From positions 1 through 64,000 of IMG/VR virus record IMGVR_UViG_3300017917_000952: a DNA stretch of 64,000 bases; one strand, given 5' to 3'. The stretch is from a virus. Of this stretch, positions 52,469 to 60,584 are shown piece after piece (positions within the stretch are counted from its first letter, which is position 1; the number at the start of each line of letters is the position of its first letter). The notes beneath the pieces were generated by a model, which worked only from the letters and a program-made list of their open reading frames with translations, made no database searches and was not told where the DNA came from. The translations under genes were made by a program, and so were the position numbers.

Positions 52469-52708
52469 ATGGGACACAAGTATCAACTAGACATGGCCAG
52501 TATTGCTGCACAGATTAATGCAGCAGCCTATGAAACCAATAGTCCATATAACGATGGATTTATTGGCTGGGGTTACAAACAAGACCTTTATAGACTTAAA
52601 TGGCTTCTAGATGATGCACTAAAACGCTGCCCGCCTTTTTCAGGAGAAGAAGAGTGGTTACGCGAACAAGAAAAGAAACAGGTAATTAAAATCCTTTCTG
52701 AGAAATAA
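52469..52708 (+). CDS. Unknown 79-residue phage protein
   Basis: Helical protein with IAAQINAAAYETNSPYNDG and KQDLYRLKWLLDDALKR; conserved-looking among T4-like phages. Function unknown. Confidence 0.65.
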   Translation: MGHKYQLDMASIAAQINAAAYETNSPYNDGFIGWGYKQDLYRLKWLLDDALKRCPPFSGEEEWLREQEKKQVIKILSEK

Positions 52709-52709
52709 A

Positions 52710-52877
52710 ATGACGCTGATCTACGACGAGTACGCCGAGGTATGGGTGTGGGTTGAAGAAAACAATCACGACATCGAACTCAGTCCACAGTTCGATTATG
52801 AAGAAGCAGCCAGACTGTGGAAAACTAGGATGATTAATATCCTGTGTAAGGGCAAGCATGATATTCAACAAAGTTAA
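52710..52877 (+). CDS. Unknown 55-residue protein
   Basis: ATG 52710 one base after the previous stop, TAA 52877, overlapping the nucleotidyltransferase start by 20 nt. Contains VWVWVEENNHDIELSP. Function unknown. Confidence 0.58.
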   Translation: MTLIYDEYAEVWVWVEENNHDIELSPQFDYEEAARLWKTRMINILCKGKHDIQQS

Positions 52878-53322
52878 AGAATTAAAAGCCAAGGGCTTAA
52901 AAATTGGAATAACATTTAGTACATTTGACCTGCTCCACGCAGGTCATATTGCTATGTTAGCCGAAGTTAAGAATCACTGCGATTATCTAATTGCCGCAGT
53001 TCAAACTGATCCTACTATTGACAGACCTGATACAAAAAACAAGCCTGTTCAAAGTATTGTAGAAAGACAGATACAGGTTAGCGCCTGCAGATTTGTGGAC
53101 GAAATAGTTGTTTACCAAACAGAAAAAGATCTCGAAGACATCTTGCTTACACTGCCTATTGATGTTAGAATTTTAGGTGTAGAGTATAAAGACAAAGAAT
53201 TCACAGGCAAGAAAATCTGTGAACAGCGAGGAATTGAAATTGTCTACAACGGTAGAGATCACAGTTTCAGTTCTAGCAGTCTACGCAAACGTGTGGCGGA
53301 AGCCGAGAAAGGTAAAAAATAA
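52858..53322 (+). CDS. TagD/RfaE-type nucleotidyltransferase
   Basis: 154 residues. GITFSTFDLLHAGHIAML with the HxGH motif (His27, His30) and RDHSFSSSSLRKRV as the ISSTxxR-type second motif. Such enzymes transfer CMP or AMP to glycerol-3-phosphate, phosphocholine or heptose-phosphate. The substrate cannot be told from sequence. It could feed the sugar genes or modify lipids. Confidence 0.8.
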   Translation: MIFNKVKELKAKGLKIGITFSTFDLLHAGHIAMLAEVKNHCDYLIAAVQTDPTIDRPDTKNKPVQSIVERQIQVSACRFVDEIVVYQTEKDLEDILLTLPIDVRILGVEYKDKEFTGKKICEQRGIEIVYNGRDHSFSSSSLRKRVAEAEKGKK

Positions 53323-53702
53323 TGGAAACAGCATACGCAGTAGAGTCAGATCATCGTCCGATGGCTGTGGCAACAAAGAAAAAGAAAATTGGATTTATTA
53401 AGCGTTGGCTACTAAATTCTGTAAAAGAAGCAGTTGACCAAGAGCGGGGTCAAGTTATTAGTAAAGAACGAGACTACCCATTAAGTAGTAGCGGCCAAAT
53501 TGGCATTCAGCGAGGTGGTATTGATCAACCCGAACGTGCTATTCATTTTACTGTACATGTGGCCAACGGGGGTCGTGTTGTTGAAACTCGGCGTATGGAT
53601 AGAAAGACTGAACGATCCACTAACGGTCTGTATGTTATTACAAATGATCAAGATTTCGGTAAAGAAATTGACAAGATCATTACCATGGAAGCACTGCGAT
53701 GA
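53322..53702 (+). CDS. Conserved phage protein, 126 residues
   Basis: Basic start (TKKKKIGFIKRWLLNSVKEA) then a beta-rich half (AIHFTVHVANGGRVVETRRM). Conserved-looking in T4-like phages. It overlaps neighbours by 1 and 4 nt. Function unknown. Confidence 0.65.
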   Translation: METAYAVESDHRPMAVATKKKKIGFIKRWLLNSVKEAVDQERGQVISKERDYPLSSSGQIGIQRGGIDQPERAIHFTVHVANGGRVVETRRMDRKTERSTNGLYVITNDQDFGKEIDKIITMEALR

Positions 53703-53947
53703 CCTGTTCTACCTGCGGTAAAGAATATACTGCATCTTGTGATTATAATCAAGGCAGGTGTCCACATCATCCGCCTATGTTAAACATTCAGCCTAAAGAC
53801 ACAAGCAAAGGACATTTCTATGTTAGCCTTGTAAAAAGCGGATTGAGAATTCTTGCAGGGGCTGTTCTTATTTCAGGTAGTCTATACTGGGCGGGTGCTC
53901 TAATCATCACCGCAGAAATTTTAGGCATTGTTGAGGAATTAGTATGA
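53699..53947 (+). CDS. Small membrane protein with N-terminal Cys/His cluster
   Basis: 82 residues. CSTCGKEYTASCDYNQGRCPHHP at 3-25 could bind zinc; two hydrophobic stretches near 48-80. ATGA overlaps both sides. Function unknown. Confidence 0.62.
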   Translation: MTCSTCGKEYTASCDYNQGRCPHHPPMLNIQPKDTSKGHFYVSLVKSGLRILAGAVLISGSLYWAGALIITAEILGIVEELV

Positions 53948-54126
53948 AATTATTGCTCATTAAGATTTACTTGCAGATTATTGTAATGCTACAATATACT
54001 TTGCTAAAAATTTCAAAAGCGGCTATGTTCATGTATGGACCATTGCCTGCCTGTGCTTTGCAGGCTAGACTATTAATTGAGGATATTAAGAATGAAAGAA
54101 CTGTGGACAGAAAAATATCGTCCTAA
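53944..54126 (+). CDS. 60-residue hydrophobic protein
   Basis: Starts in an ATGA overlap with the gene before and overlaps the clamp loader by 35 nt. A hydrophobic N-terminal segment (LLLIKIYLQIIVMLQYTLL) is followed by a short soluble end. May be a membrane peptide or only a translational link. Confidence 0.45.
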   Translation: MKLLLIKIYLQIIVMLQYTLLKISKAAMFMYGPLPACALQARLLIEDIKNERTVDRKISS

Positions 54127-55006
54127 AACTGTAAGCGACTATGTATTTCGTGATGAGGCGCAACGCCGTCAAGTAGACTCATGGATCAAAGAGGGAAGCA
54201 TCCCTCACTTACTGTTAAGTGGCGCTGCTGGCATCGGAAAGACCACCTTAGCAAAAGTTCTATGCCACGAACTAGGTATCGAGGACTATGATATTCTTGA
54301 AATCAACGCTAGCCGTGATAACAATGTTGACACAGTTCGTGATAAAATTGTGAACTTTGTTCAGATGATTCCGTTTGGTCCATTTAAGGTTGTATTGTTA
54401 GACGAGGCTGATTATCTAACACCTAATGCACAGGCTATCTTGCGTGGTGTTATGGAACAATATTCTAGCACTGCTCGATTTATTCTAACTTGCAATTATC
54501 CTAACAGAATCATTCCTGCTATTCACAGCCGGTGCCAGGGTTATCATGTCGAGAAGACTGACCAAACTGAATTCACTGCTAGAGTAGCAACAATTCTAGT
54601 TACCGAGGGAGTTGACTTCGATCTAGATACGCTTGACACTTATGTTAAGGCTGCTTACCCAGATTTGCGTAAGTGTATTAATATGGTTCAACAAAATGTG
54701 CAAGGTGATAAACTGTCTGCTCCGACAGCAGAAGCAGACGGCGGTGATTATCGAATTGAAATGGTTGAACTGTTTAAGAAAGGTAAGATCCCCGAAGCAC
54801 GTAAACTAGTATGCTCAAAGGCTCGTCCTGAAGAGATCGAGGATATTTTCCGCTGGCTGTACGATAATCTTGATCTATTCGGAGACTCTGAAGAGAAGAA
54901 AGATAGTGCCTTGCTTATTATCAAACAAGGTCTAGTAGATCATACGCTTATCGCGGATCCAGAAATAAATTTATCAGCCACTTTAGTTAAATTAGCAAGG
55001 CTATAA
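54092..55006 (+). CDS. 44: Sliding clamp loader large subunit (T4 gp44-like)
   Basis: 304 residues from ATG 54092 after GAGG. AAA+ ATPase: start LWTEKYRPKTVSDYV, Walker A GAAGIGKT at 44-51, Walker B LLDEAD ending at 107, SRC arginine-finger motif at 146-148. It opens the phage clamp with ATP together with a gp62-like partner, which is not seen here. This is the best T4-core marker in the window. Confidence 0.93.
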   Translation: MKELWTEKYRPKTVSDYVFRDEAQRRQVDSWIKEGSIPHLLLSGAAGIGKTTLAKVLCHELGIEDYDILEINASRDNNVDTVRDKIVNFVQMIPFGPFKVVLLDEADYLTPNAQAILRGVMEQYSSTARFILTCNYPNRIIPAIHSRCQGYHVEKTDQTEFTARVATILVTEGVDFDLDTLDTYVKAAYPDLRKCINMVQQNVQGDKLSAPTAEADGGDYRIEMVELFKKGKIPEARKLVCSKARPEEIEDIFRWLYDNLDLFGDSEEKKDSALLIIKQGLVDHTLIADPEINLSATLVKLARL

Positions 55007-55012
55007 TAGACA

Positions 55013-55019
55013 ATAAATA
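55013..55019 (+). promoter_or_regulatory. Late promoter box ATAAATA
   Basis: CAATAAATA, 5 nt before ATG 55025 of the desaturase. Its RNA would start at or just after that ATG, so a second promoter or a leaderless message must be considered. Confidence 0.45.
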
Positions 55020-55024
55020 CCTAA

Positions 55025-55780
55025 ATGAAGCATATATTTAGGTTAACTGAAAAATCAGTCCTGATCAACAGATATATTCTGTTATCAGGATTTCTCTTAT
55101 TGCTGTATTACGGAACACTAATTCACTGGCTCGTTGTTTTAGGTGTTTATCTAGTCAAGGGACTTATGGGTACTGCGGTTATTCACAGAGGACTTTCTCA
55201 CAGAGCCTTCAAAATGAATAAATTGGTTGAGAGATTGTTTGGAGGATTTTCTCTGTTAGGGACAAATTCTACTCCTATTTCATGGGTAGCAGTTCATCGA
55301 CAGCACCATAGATTTTCTGATCACCAAGGAGATTTACATAGTCCGCAAATATACCCTTATTGGGATGTTCAATTAATGAAGTTCCACGATCCTATAGATC
55401 TAACTTATGCTCCGGATTTAGTTCGTCAACCTTACTATACATGGCTTTTTAGATACCACTGGGCAATCAGTTATAGTATTGCCTTACTATTATTAATAAT
55501 TGATCCTATGCTACTTTTATGTGCGTGGCTTGCTCCAAATTTTATACAATCATATGCAGGAACTACTGTAAACGCACTTAACCATATTAATTTTGGTTAC
55601 AGAAATTTTGCTACCAAAGATAACAGCCATAACAACTGGATTACAGGAATCTTCTGTTTAGGTGAAGGATGGCATAACAATCACCACCACGACCCTGCAA
55701 ATCCAAACTTCGGAGTTAAATGGTGGGAGTTTGATTTAGGATATCAATTTGTAAAACTAATTCAACAAAAAACCGCATAG
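55025..55780 (+). CDS. Acyl-lipid/acyl-CoA fatty acid desaturase
   Basis: 251 residues. Three His boxes of delta-9-type membrane desaturases: HRGLSH at 54-59, HRQHH at 91-95 and HNNHH at 217-221, with membrane helices near 17-50 and 148-180. It introduces a cis double bond with di-iron, O2 and an electron donor. It may alter host membrane fluidity during infection; the acyl carrier, acyl ligase and PanD genes fit a lipid theme. Its 3' end is part of the terminator. Confidence 0.93.
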   Translation: MKHIFRLTEKSVLINRYILLSGFLLLLYYGTLIHWLVVLGVYLVKGLMGTAVIHRGLSHRAFKMNKLVERLFGGFSLLGTNSTPISWVAVHRQHHRFSDHQGDLHSPQIYPYWDVQLMKFHDPIDLTYAPDLVRQPYYTWLFRYHWAISYSIALLLLIIDPMLLLCAWLAPNFIQSYAGTTVNALNHINFGYRNFATKDNSHNNWITGIFCLGEGWHNNHHHDPANPNFGVKWWEFDLGYQFVKLIQQKTA

Positions 55781-55810
55781 TCGTTTGCAGGTCGAATTCT
55801 ATGCGGTTTT
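55769..55810. terminator. Bidirectional terminator between desaturase and phoH
   Basis: A 12-bp stem (aaaaccgcatag at 55769-55780 with ctatgcggtttt at 55799-55810) and an 18-nt loop. A- and T-runs on both sides suit both convergent genes. The 5' arm encodes the last desaturase codons and stop. Confidence 0.8.
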
Positions 55811-55830
55811 CTTATGGGTATTAGTAGGCC

Positions 55831-56619
55831 TTACTCGATACTCGTCTCCTTATATATGCTCAAGATCTCTTTTACCACAGGATGACGTTCAACATCCTTA
55901 GACTCAAATCTTGCCATAGCAATCATACGATAGTCACCTCCTTCTCCGTACAATGTGCAAAATTCTAGCAGACCGTTTTCCCTTGGCCGGTCAGCCTGAT
56001 TCAAGTCTCCAGTTACTACCATTCTAGAATTTTCTCCTAGTCTAGTTAGTAACATTTTCATCTGCGACGGAGTTGCGTTCTGCATCTCGTCGGCAATAAT
56101 GAAAGCATTTTTAAAAGTTCTACCACGCATGTATGCTAGTGGACTGATTTCAATTACACCATCTTCTAGCATGTCCTGGATCTCTCGCGGGTGGTAATAC
56201 TCTTCGAACACATCAAAAATCGGTCGTGTCCAAGGTTCCATTTTTTGATTTAATGTGCCCGGAAGAAATCCATGTTCCTCATCAACACTAACAGCAGGTC
56301 TTGTTACAATAATTTTACTTATTGCACCTTCTTTGAATAACTTGATGGCCATTTGAACGGCCAGCATAGTTTTACCCGTCCCTGCTGGGCCTATAGCAAA
56401 AGTGATGAATTTACGGGGATTTTTTAGCAATTCTAAATAGTTTTCTTGCGCCACATTGCGTGGAACGATTAAAACTTGTTGCTTTCTTTTTAGGTAAGGC
56501 TTGATCTGAATCAAGTTACTTCCATTCTGTAGAGAGCGAGGATCATGGTGAACCTGCTCTTTGATGTTACGTCGTTTGGCTCTAGGCAATTTTACCTCCT
56601 TGGTAATCTCGACCTGCAC
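55831..56619 (-). CDS. phoH: PhoH-family ATPase
   Basis: 262 residues. Walker A GPAGTGKT at 77-84, TRPAVSVDEEHGFLPG and the PhoH box, Walker B AFIIADEMQNATPSQMK, then VVTGDLNQADRP. A basic N-terminus (KLPRAKRRNIK) precedes it. PhoH is widespread in marine phages; its RNA-helicase-like or stress role in infection is unproven. It is alone on the minus strand between the desaturase terminator and a late promoter. Confidence 0.93.
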   Translation of the reverse strand: MQVEITKEVKLPRAKRRNIKEQVHHDPRSLQNGSNLIQIKPYLKRKQQVLIVPRNVAQENYLELLKNPRKFITFAIGPAGTGKTMLAVQMAIKLFKEGAISKIIVTRPAVSVDEEHGFLPGTLNQKMEPWTRPIFDVFEEYYHPREIQDMLEDGVIEISPLAYMRGRTFKNAFIIADEMQNATPSQMKMLLTRLGENSRMVVTGDLNQADRPRENGLLEFCTLYGEGGDYRMIAMARFESKDVERHPVVKEILSIYKETSIE

Positions 56620-56684
56620 AGATATTTACACTCTTAAGAAAAAAACCGCCTCAAATTAACGAATTTTTTCCCATGGTAATTCTG

Positions 56685-56692
56685 TATAAATA
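56685..56692 (+). promoter_or_regulatory. T4-type late promoter box TATAAATA
   Basis: Exact TATAAATA, 20 nt before ATG 56713, heading two virion-type genes. Confidence 0.72.
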
Positions 56693-56712
56693 AAACAATA
56701 ACGAGACCTACT

Positions 56713-57252
56713 ATGCACGATATTATCGACGTAATTAAAAATGTTCAAACCCTAAGCGAGAACAACAATGCTTTCAAGGTATTAAAAGACTTTGAGCGTG
56801 TTCTCGACGAACTAGATATCTATGTATTTAAAAACTGGGAAGATGGTGAACTCATTGCAGGTCCTGAAGTAAACAGATATACCGTAACCTGTTCCTTTAT
56901 GTGGGACAGAGATGAAATGCCCGACCCCGAAGGCGGAGAACGTCTAAGCGATTACGGGTGTAAAGTAATTTACAAAAAGACAAACATATTGATTCCTAGA
57001 AAAATTAAGAGTCCCGGTGATTATCGTCCTGGTACGAAAAAAGGAAAGATTGATGCACATCCTATTTGGGTAGTTGAAATTTCAATGCCTAAGAAACTAA
57101 TGCAGGATGTATACATAGGTAAAGAAAACCAAGAGAACAACCAGATGGCCGAATTCATGAAGTATCGTTCAGATGCTAGCGCAGCAGCACAGGCCGACGA
57201 AGTTGCTCAGGAGAATCCAGAAAATGCAGAACCAGAAACACCAACGGCTTGA
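56713..57252 (+). CDS. Conserved T4-like virion-type protein, 179 residues
   Basis: DIIDVIKNVQTLSENNNAFK, KDFERVLDELDIYVFKNWED and WVVEISMPKKLMQDVY recall a protein conserved in T4-like cyanophages, often called structural. The last 35 residues are Glu/Ala/Pro-rich and disordered. Late promoter supports a virion or morphogenesis role. Overlaps the next gene by 29 nt. Confidence 0.75.
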   Translation: MHDIIDVIKNVQTLSENNNAFKVLKDFERVLDELDIYVFKNWEDGELIAGPEVNRYTVTCSFMWDRDEMPDPEGGERLSDYGCKVIYKKTNILIPRKIKSPGDYRPGTKKGKIDAHPIWVVEISMPKKLMQDVYIGKENQENNQMAEFMKYRSDASAAAQADEVAQENPENAEPETPTA

Positions 57253-57979
57253 TGAAGGTCTACGCTCGAAAGATCTAAAAGATTACGTAAGTGATCTTTT
57301 TACTGTTGACCAATATCGTAGCAAGATGGGGGAAGACCGAGACATCGTTGTCTTAGGATTTCGCGTAAACGAAAAACACCCTGCTGCTGACCTAATGGAA
57401 TTCATGGAACGCGGATACAATTTTATTTTAGATGCTGATATGAGTGCAGGAGAAGAGCACGACGGAAAATATCAAGTGTTTGTTGAGATCGAAAGAACTG
57501 AAGAATTTCCGGAACAACTAGAATCACTGTTAAGGGGTATCGGACAATTAACAGACATTAGAGAATGGCGATATCGCTATCAGAAGTCTAGCAATAGTGT
57601 TGAGTATAAGAAAGAAACTATTAAAGAACACATTCCTTTAACTCCCCAAGAATACGAACAAAAAGTTTTAGAATTTAAGACTACTGATGTTAAAGAGTTT
57701 TTTGACCAGGGTAGTGTAGATGTAGAGTTAGATGAGGATAATAATTTAACTTTCAAGAAGCCTTACGCAGGTGATGTAACTGCAAAATTTATTTCTATCG
57801 GTGACTACGAAGATGTAAAACATACTGTCCCTGGCGGAATAAACCTAGATGAAAGTAGTCAAGGACAAGTTCTATTCCTAAACAAATTCTTAGGTAACTA
57901 CGACATCAATAAGATAGGTAATAAATTTTTAATTCGTAATAAAGATAAGGCAATTGTAATAGAAAAAGGTAGGTGGTAA
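57224..57979 (+). CDS. Conserved T4-like virion-type protein, 251 residues
   Basis: ATG 57224 follows AGGAG; the frame from 57173 is a shadow. RLDEGLRSKDLKDYVSDLFT, VLGFRVNEKHPAADLMEFME and YNFILDADMSAGEEHDGKYQ match what I recall of cyanophage proteins found beside the gene before. Acidic, alpha/beta. Probably a virion or assembly protein. Confidence 0.75.
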   Translation: MQNQKHQRLDEGLRSKDLKDYVSDLFTVDQYRSKMGEDRDIVVLGFRVNEKHPAADLMEFMERGYNFILDADMSAGEEHDGKYQVFVEIERTEEFPEQLESLLRGIGQLTDIREWRYRYQKSSNSVEYKKETIKEHIPLTPQEYEQKVLEFKTTDVKEFFDQGSVDVELDEDNNLTFKKPYAGDVTAKFISIGDYEDVKHTVPGGINLDESSQGQVLFLNKFLGNYDINKIGNKFLIRNKDKAIVIEKGRW

Positions 57980-57980
57980 A

Positions 57981-58454
57981 GTGTGGCAACTGTCATGGAT
58001 GCTTAGTTTTATTCCGACTGCATTATGGTCTATATTGCTTTGGGGTAGCCTAGCAACTTTTGCTGCAACTTATTTTCTTACATTCATCAAGCCTCTTGCA
58101 ATCTACGCACATATCATTAGACCGATTGCACTTGTAATTGCTTTCTTTTCCGTATATTGGTTAGGCGGCGCCGACGTTGAAGAACGTTGGCAAGCAAAGG
58201 TAAAGGACCTTGAAAATAAAGTTGCAGTGGCTGAAGAACAGGCTCGTACTGCAAATGCAAAGATTGAAACAAAAGTAATAACCAAGACTAAGGTAGTAAA
58301 AGAAAAGGGCGATCAAATTGTTCAATATGTTGATCGTGTTGTAACACAAGATAAGGAAGTTGTTAAGTTTGTTGAACGCTGTCCTATACCTCCTGCTGTT
58401 GTTAACACTATCAATGCCGCAGCAAAAAATCAACCAATAGAGGAAAAGAAATGA
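57981..58454 (+). CDS. Inner-membrane spanin (Rz-like) candidate
   Basis: 157 residues from GTG 57981 (preceded by AGGTGG). Two or three N-terminal membrane helices (about 5-60) then a long coiled coil (VKDLENKVAVAEEQARTANA) with VVKEKGDQIVQYVDRVV, and a Cys/Pro end. Next to a lipoprotein and an endolysin, this fits the i-spanin that joins inner and outer membranes at lysis. Overlaps the lipoprotein by ATGA. Confidence 0.62.
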   Translation: MWQLSWMLSFIPTALWSILLWGSLATFAATYFLTFIKPLAIYAHIIRPIALVIAFFSVYWLGGADVEERWQAKVKDLENKVAVAEEQARTANAKIETKVITKTKVVKEKGDQIVQYVDRVVTQDKEVVKFVERCPIPPAVVNTINAAAKNQPIEEKK

Positions 58455-58723
58455 AGCACATTGCATTTCTATTAGTTCCTATGTTACTAGTTGGGTGTGG
58501 AACTACTGCACCTGTTACAGTTAAATTTCCAGAGGCACCGTCAGTTCTTTTAGAAAAGTGTCCGCCTTTACAAACTATCGAGAAAGAAGAAGTAAGCATT
58601 ATAGACATTACAAAAAATGTAACAGTAAACTATACCACTTATCACGAATGTGGAATAAAGGTAGAAAATTGGATCGAATGGTATAACGATCAAAAGAAGA
58701 TTTTTGAAAAGATTAAACGATGA
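58451..58723 (+). CDS. Outer-membrane lipoprotein spanin (Rz1-like) candidate
   Basis: 90 residues with a lipobox LLVGC at 12-16, then VTVKFPEAPSVLLEKCPPL and a short periplasmic domain. Coupled by ATGA to the i-spanin, it fits the o-spanin. A second lipoprotein follows, also coupled. Confidence 0.66.
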   Translation: MKHIAFLLVPMLLVGCGTTAPVTVKFPEAPSVLLEKCPPLQTIEKEEVSIIDITKNVTVNYTTYHECGIKVENWIEWYNDQKKIFEKIKR

Positions 58724-59124
58724 AAAAATTACTTTTAATCCTAGTCGCATTATCATTAAGTGGGTGTGCCGTAGTTGATGCTTTTCTAATGACCAAATAT
58801 GATCCTAACGAATATCAACTAATTACCAATGTTCGCTTGCAAGCACAGCAGGCAAAAGAACAGTGTGGTGATGCCGCTGTAAGCAAACAGAACGCCGTTA
58901 GGATCAATTCCGACACACAGATGTTCATGTTATATAGCGAACATATTCCACGCAACAAAGACATGATTGATGCTTCTAAAAGTTTATATGAAATTGCCAA
59001 AGGACTTAATGATCAATACATTAAATCAGACAAAGTAAGTCCTGCGTTTTGCCGAATAAAATTTCAAAACATAGAAACCTCGGCAGATAAAATTCAAACT
59101 GTTATATCAGGGAGGCCGAGATGA
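58720..59124 (+). CDS. Second lipoprotein of the lysis region
   Basis: 134 residues, lipobox LSGC near residue 16, then an Ala/Gln-rich helical domain with paired Cys (QCGDAA and FCRIKF). Role unknown; it could be a variant spanin, a superinfection-exclusion lipoprotein, or a receptor mask. Confidence 0.6.
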   Translation: MKKLLLILVALSLSGCAVVDAFLMTKYDPNEYQLITNVRLQAQQAKEQCGDAAVSKQNAVRINSDTQMFMLYSEHIPRNKDMIDASKSLYEIAKGLNDQYIKSDKVSPAFCRIKFQNIETSADKIQTVISGRPR

Positions 59125-59381
59125 GTGTAGAGCAACATCAACAAGAACTATTAACTTGTTATCAAAACACCGCAGATCCAAAGATGCAGAGTGCTGCTGA
59201 ACAAGCAAATAGTTACACAGAATTACTAAAGGCCGGACAAATTAGTCGAGATGAATATATAGAACTAATGGAAGATATTAAGCGTCAGGCTAACATAGAT
59301 CAACGTGTAGAACATCAACAACTGTTAATACACATGAACACTGCAATTAACGGACTAATCAGTCTAGCAAAACTAGTTTAA
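59121..59381 (+). CDS. Unknown 86-residue helical protein
   Basis: Gln-rich helices (EQHQQELLTCYQNTADPKM, QVEHQQLLIHMNTAINGL). Coupled by ATGA to the lipoprotein gene and 11 nt before the endolysin. Function unknown. Confidence 0.62.
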   Translation: MSVEQHQQELLTCYQNTADPKMQSAAEQANSYTELLKAGQISRDEYIELMEDIKRQANIDQRVEHQQLLIHMNTAINGLISLAKLV

Positions 59382-59392
59382 AGGAAATACCA

Positions 59393-60016
59393 ATGTCAGC
59401 ATTTATTTTACCAAAAGAGCAATTCGCACAGATTTTAAAAGGAAACCCATACGTAGATTATTGGTATCATGCACTTGAACAGTGCTTGCCTGATTACGAT
59501 ATTAATAGTCCGCAGCGTGTTTCTGCATTCTTAGCACAGTGTATGCATGAAAGCGGTAACTTTAAATTTCTAAAAGAAAATTTAAACTATCGTGCAGAAA
59601 GTCTAATGCGTGTATGGCCTCGCTATTTTCCTAACATCGAAATTGCACGTCAATATGCACAGAAACCGGAAATGATTGCAAATCGAGCCTACGGTGGGCG
59701 TATGGGCAATGGTCCAGAAGAAACTGGTGACGGTTGGAAGTTCTGTGGACGAGGTCTTATTCAGTTAACTGGCCGTAATAACTATCAAGCATTTGCCGAC
59801 AGCATTGAAACACCCATTGACGATATTCCCGAGTATCTTCAGACCTTCGAAGGCGCTGTACAGAGCGCCTGTTGGTTCTGGGAAACAAATAATCTAAATC
59901 AATGGGCAGACCGCGGAGATATGGTTACACTGACCAAACGAATCAATGGCGGCACACTAGGTCTCGAAGACCGTATTAAACACTATCAACACATCTTACA
60001 TATTTTAGGAGCATAA
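59393..60016 (+). CDS. GH19-type endolysin (chitinase/lysozyme fold)
   Basis: 207 residues. SAFLAQCMHESGNFKFLKEN carries the catalytic Glu53; WKFCGRGLIQLTGRNNY is the GH19 signature; no signal peptide. It would cut peptidoglycan at lysis after release by a holin. It is followed by a membrane protein gene and preceded by the spanin pair. Confidence 0.92.
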   Translation: MSAFILPKEQFAQILKGNPYVDYWYHALEQCLPDYDINSPQRVSAFLAQCMHESGNFKFLKENLNYRAESLMRVWPRYFPNIEIARQYAQKPEMIANRAYGGRMGNGPEETGDGWKFCGRGLIQLTGRNNYQAFADSIETPIDDIPEYLQTFEGAVQSACWFWETNNLNQWADRGDMVTLTKRINGGTLGLEDRIKHYQHILHILGA

Positions 60017-60017
60017 C

Positions 60018-60584
60018 ATGGCAGGATTAGTAGATTCAGTATTAGGATTACTTCGTAAAGAACCGAAGGACCCAGACGCACCAAAGCCGCCGGTGGGCAG
60101 TCGTAGCGAGCGAGAAGCAAAGATTAAAGATAAAGCAGGTCTAGTTATCAACGTCTTTGCATTATTGTTAGCCATTAACTCCTGGTATGGGGGTAAACTA
60201 TCGAGCACGGTATTAAACAATACTATTGCTGCAAACAATCAATGGTCTTGGTACCAGGCAAAGAACGTCCGAGAAGTTCTATACACAACTAGCGCCCTAG
60301 AAGCAAAGGTTCCTGAGAACAAAGCAAAGTTTGAGGCAGAAGCCGCACGTATGAATGCCGATAAGAAAGAAATCTTAGAAAAGGCTACCAAACTAGAAAA
60401 AGAACGCGACGAAGCAAAACTACGTAGCCCGTGGATTGGTTATGCTAATACTGCATATCAATTAGCGATTGTGTTACTGTCTGCGAGTATTCTTGCTGTC
60501 AGTATGCCTTTATTCTGGGGCAGTTTTGTAGTTGCTGGAATTGGCTTATTATTAAGCAGCCAAGGACTATTTCTCTGGCTTTAA
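60018..60584 (+). CDS. DUF4337-type membrane protein, holin candidate
   Basis: 188 residues. One helix near 41-58 (LVINVFALLLAINSWYGG), an Ala/Lys/Glu coiled middle (90-138) and two helices near 142-188. AINSWYGGKLSSTVLNNTIA and WSWYQAKNVREVLY match the DUF4337 family as I recall it. Placed right after the endolysin, it may form the lysis hole or control timing. Confidence 0.68.
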   Translation: MAGLVDSVLGLLRKEPKDPDAPKPPVGSRSEREAKIKDKAGLVINVFALLLAINSWYGGKLSSTVLNNTIAANNQWSWYQAKNVREVLYTTSALEAKVPENKAKFEAEAARMNADKKEILEKATKLEKERDEAKLRSPWIGYANTAYQLAIVLLSASILAVSMPLFWGSFVVAGIGLLLSSQGLFLWL

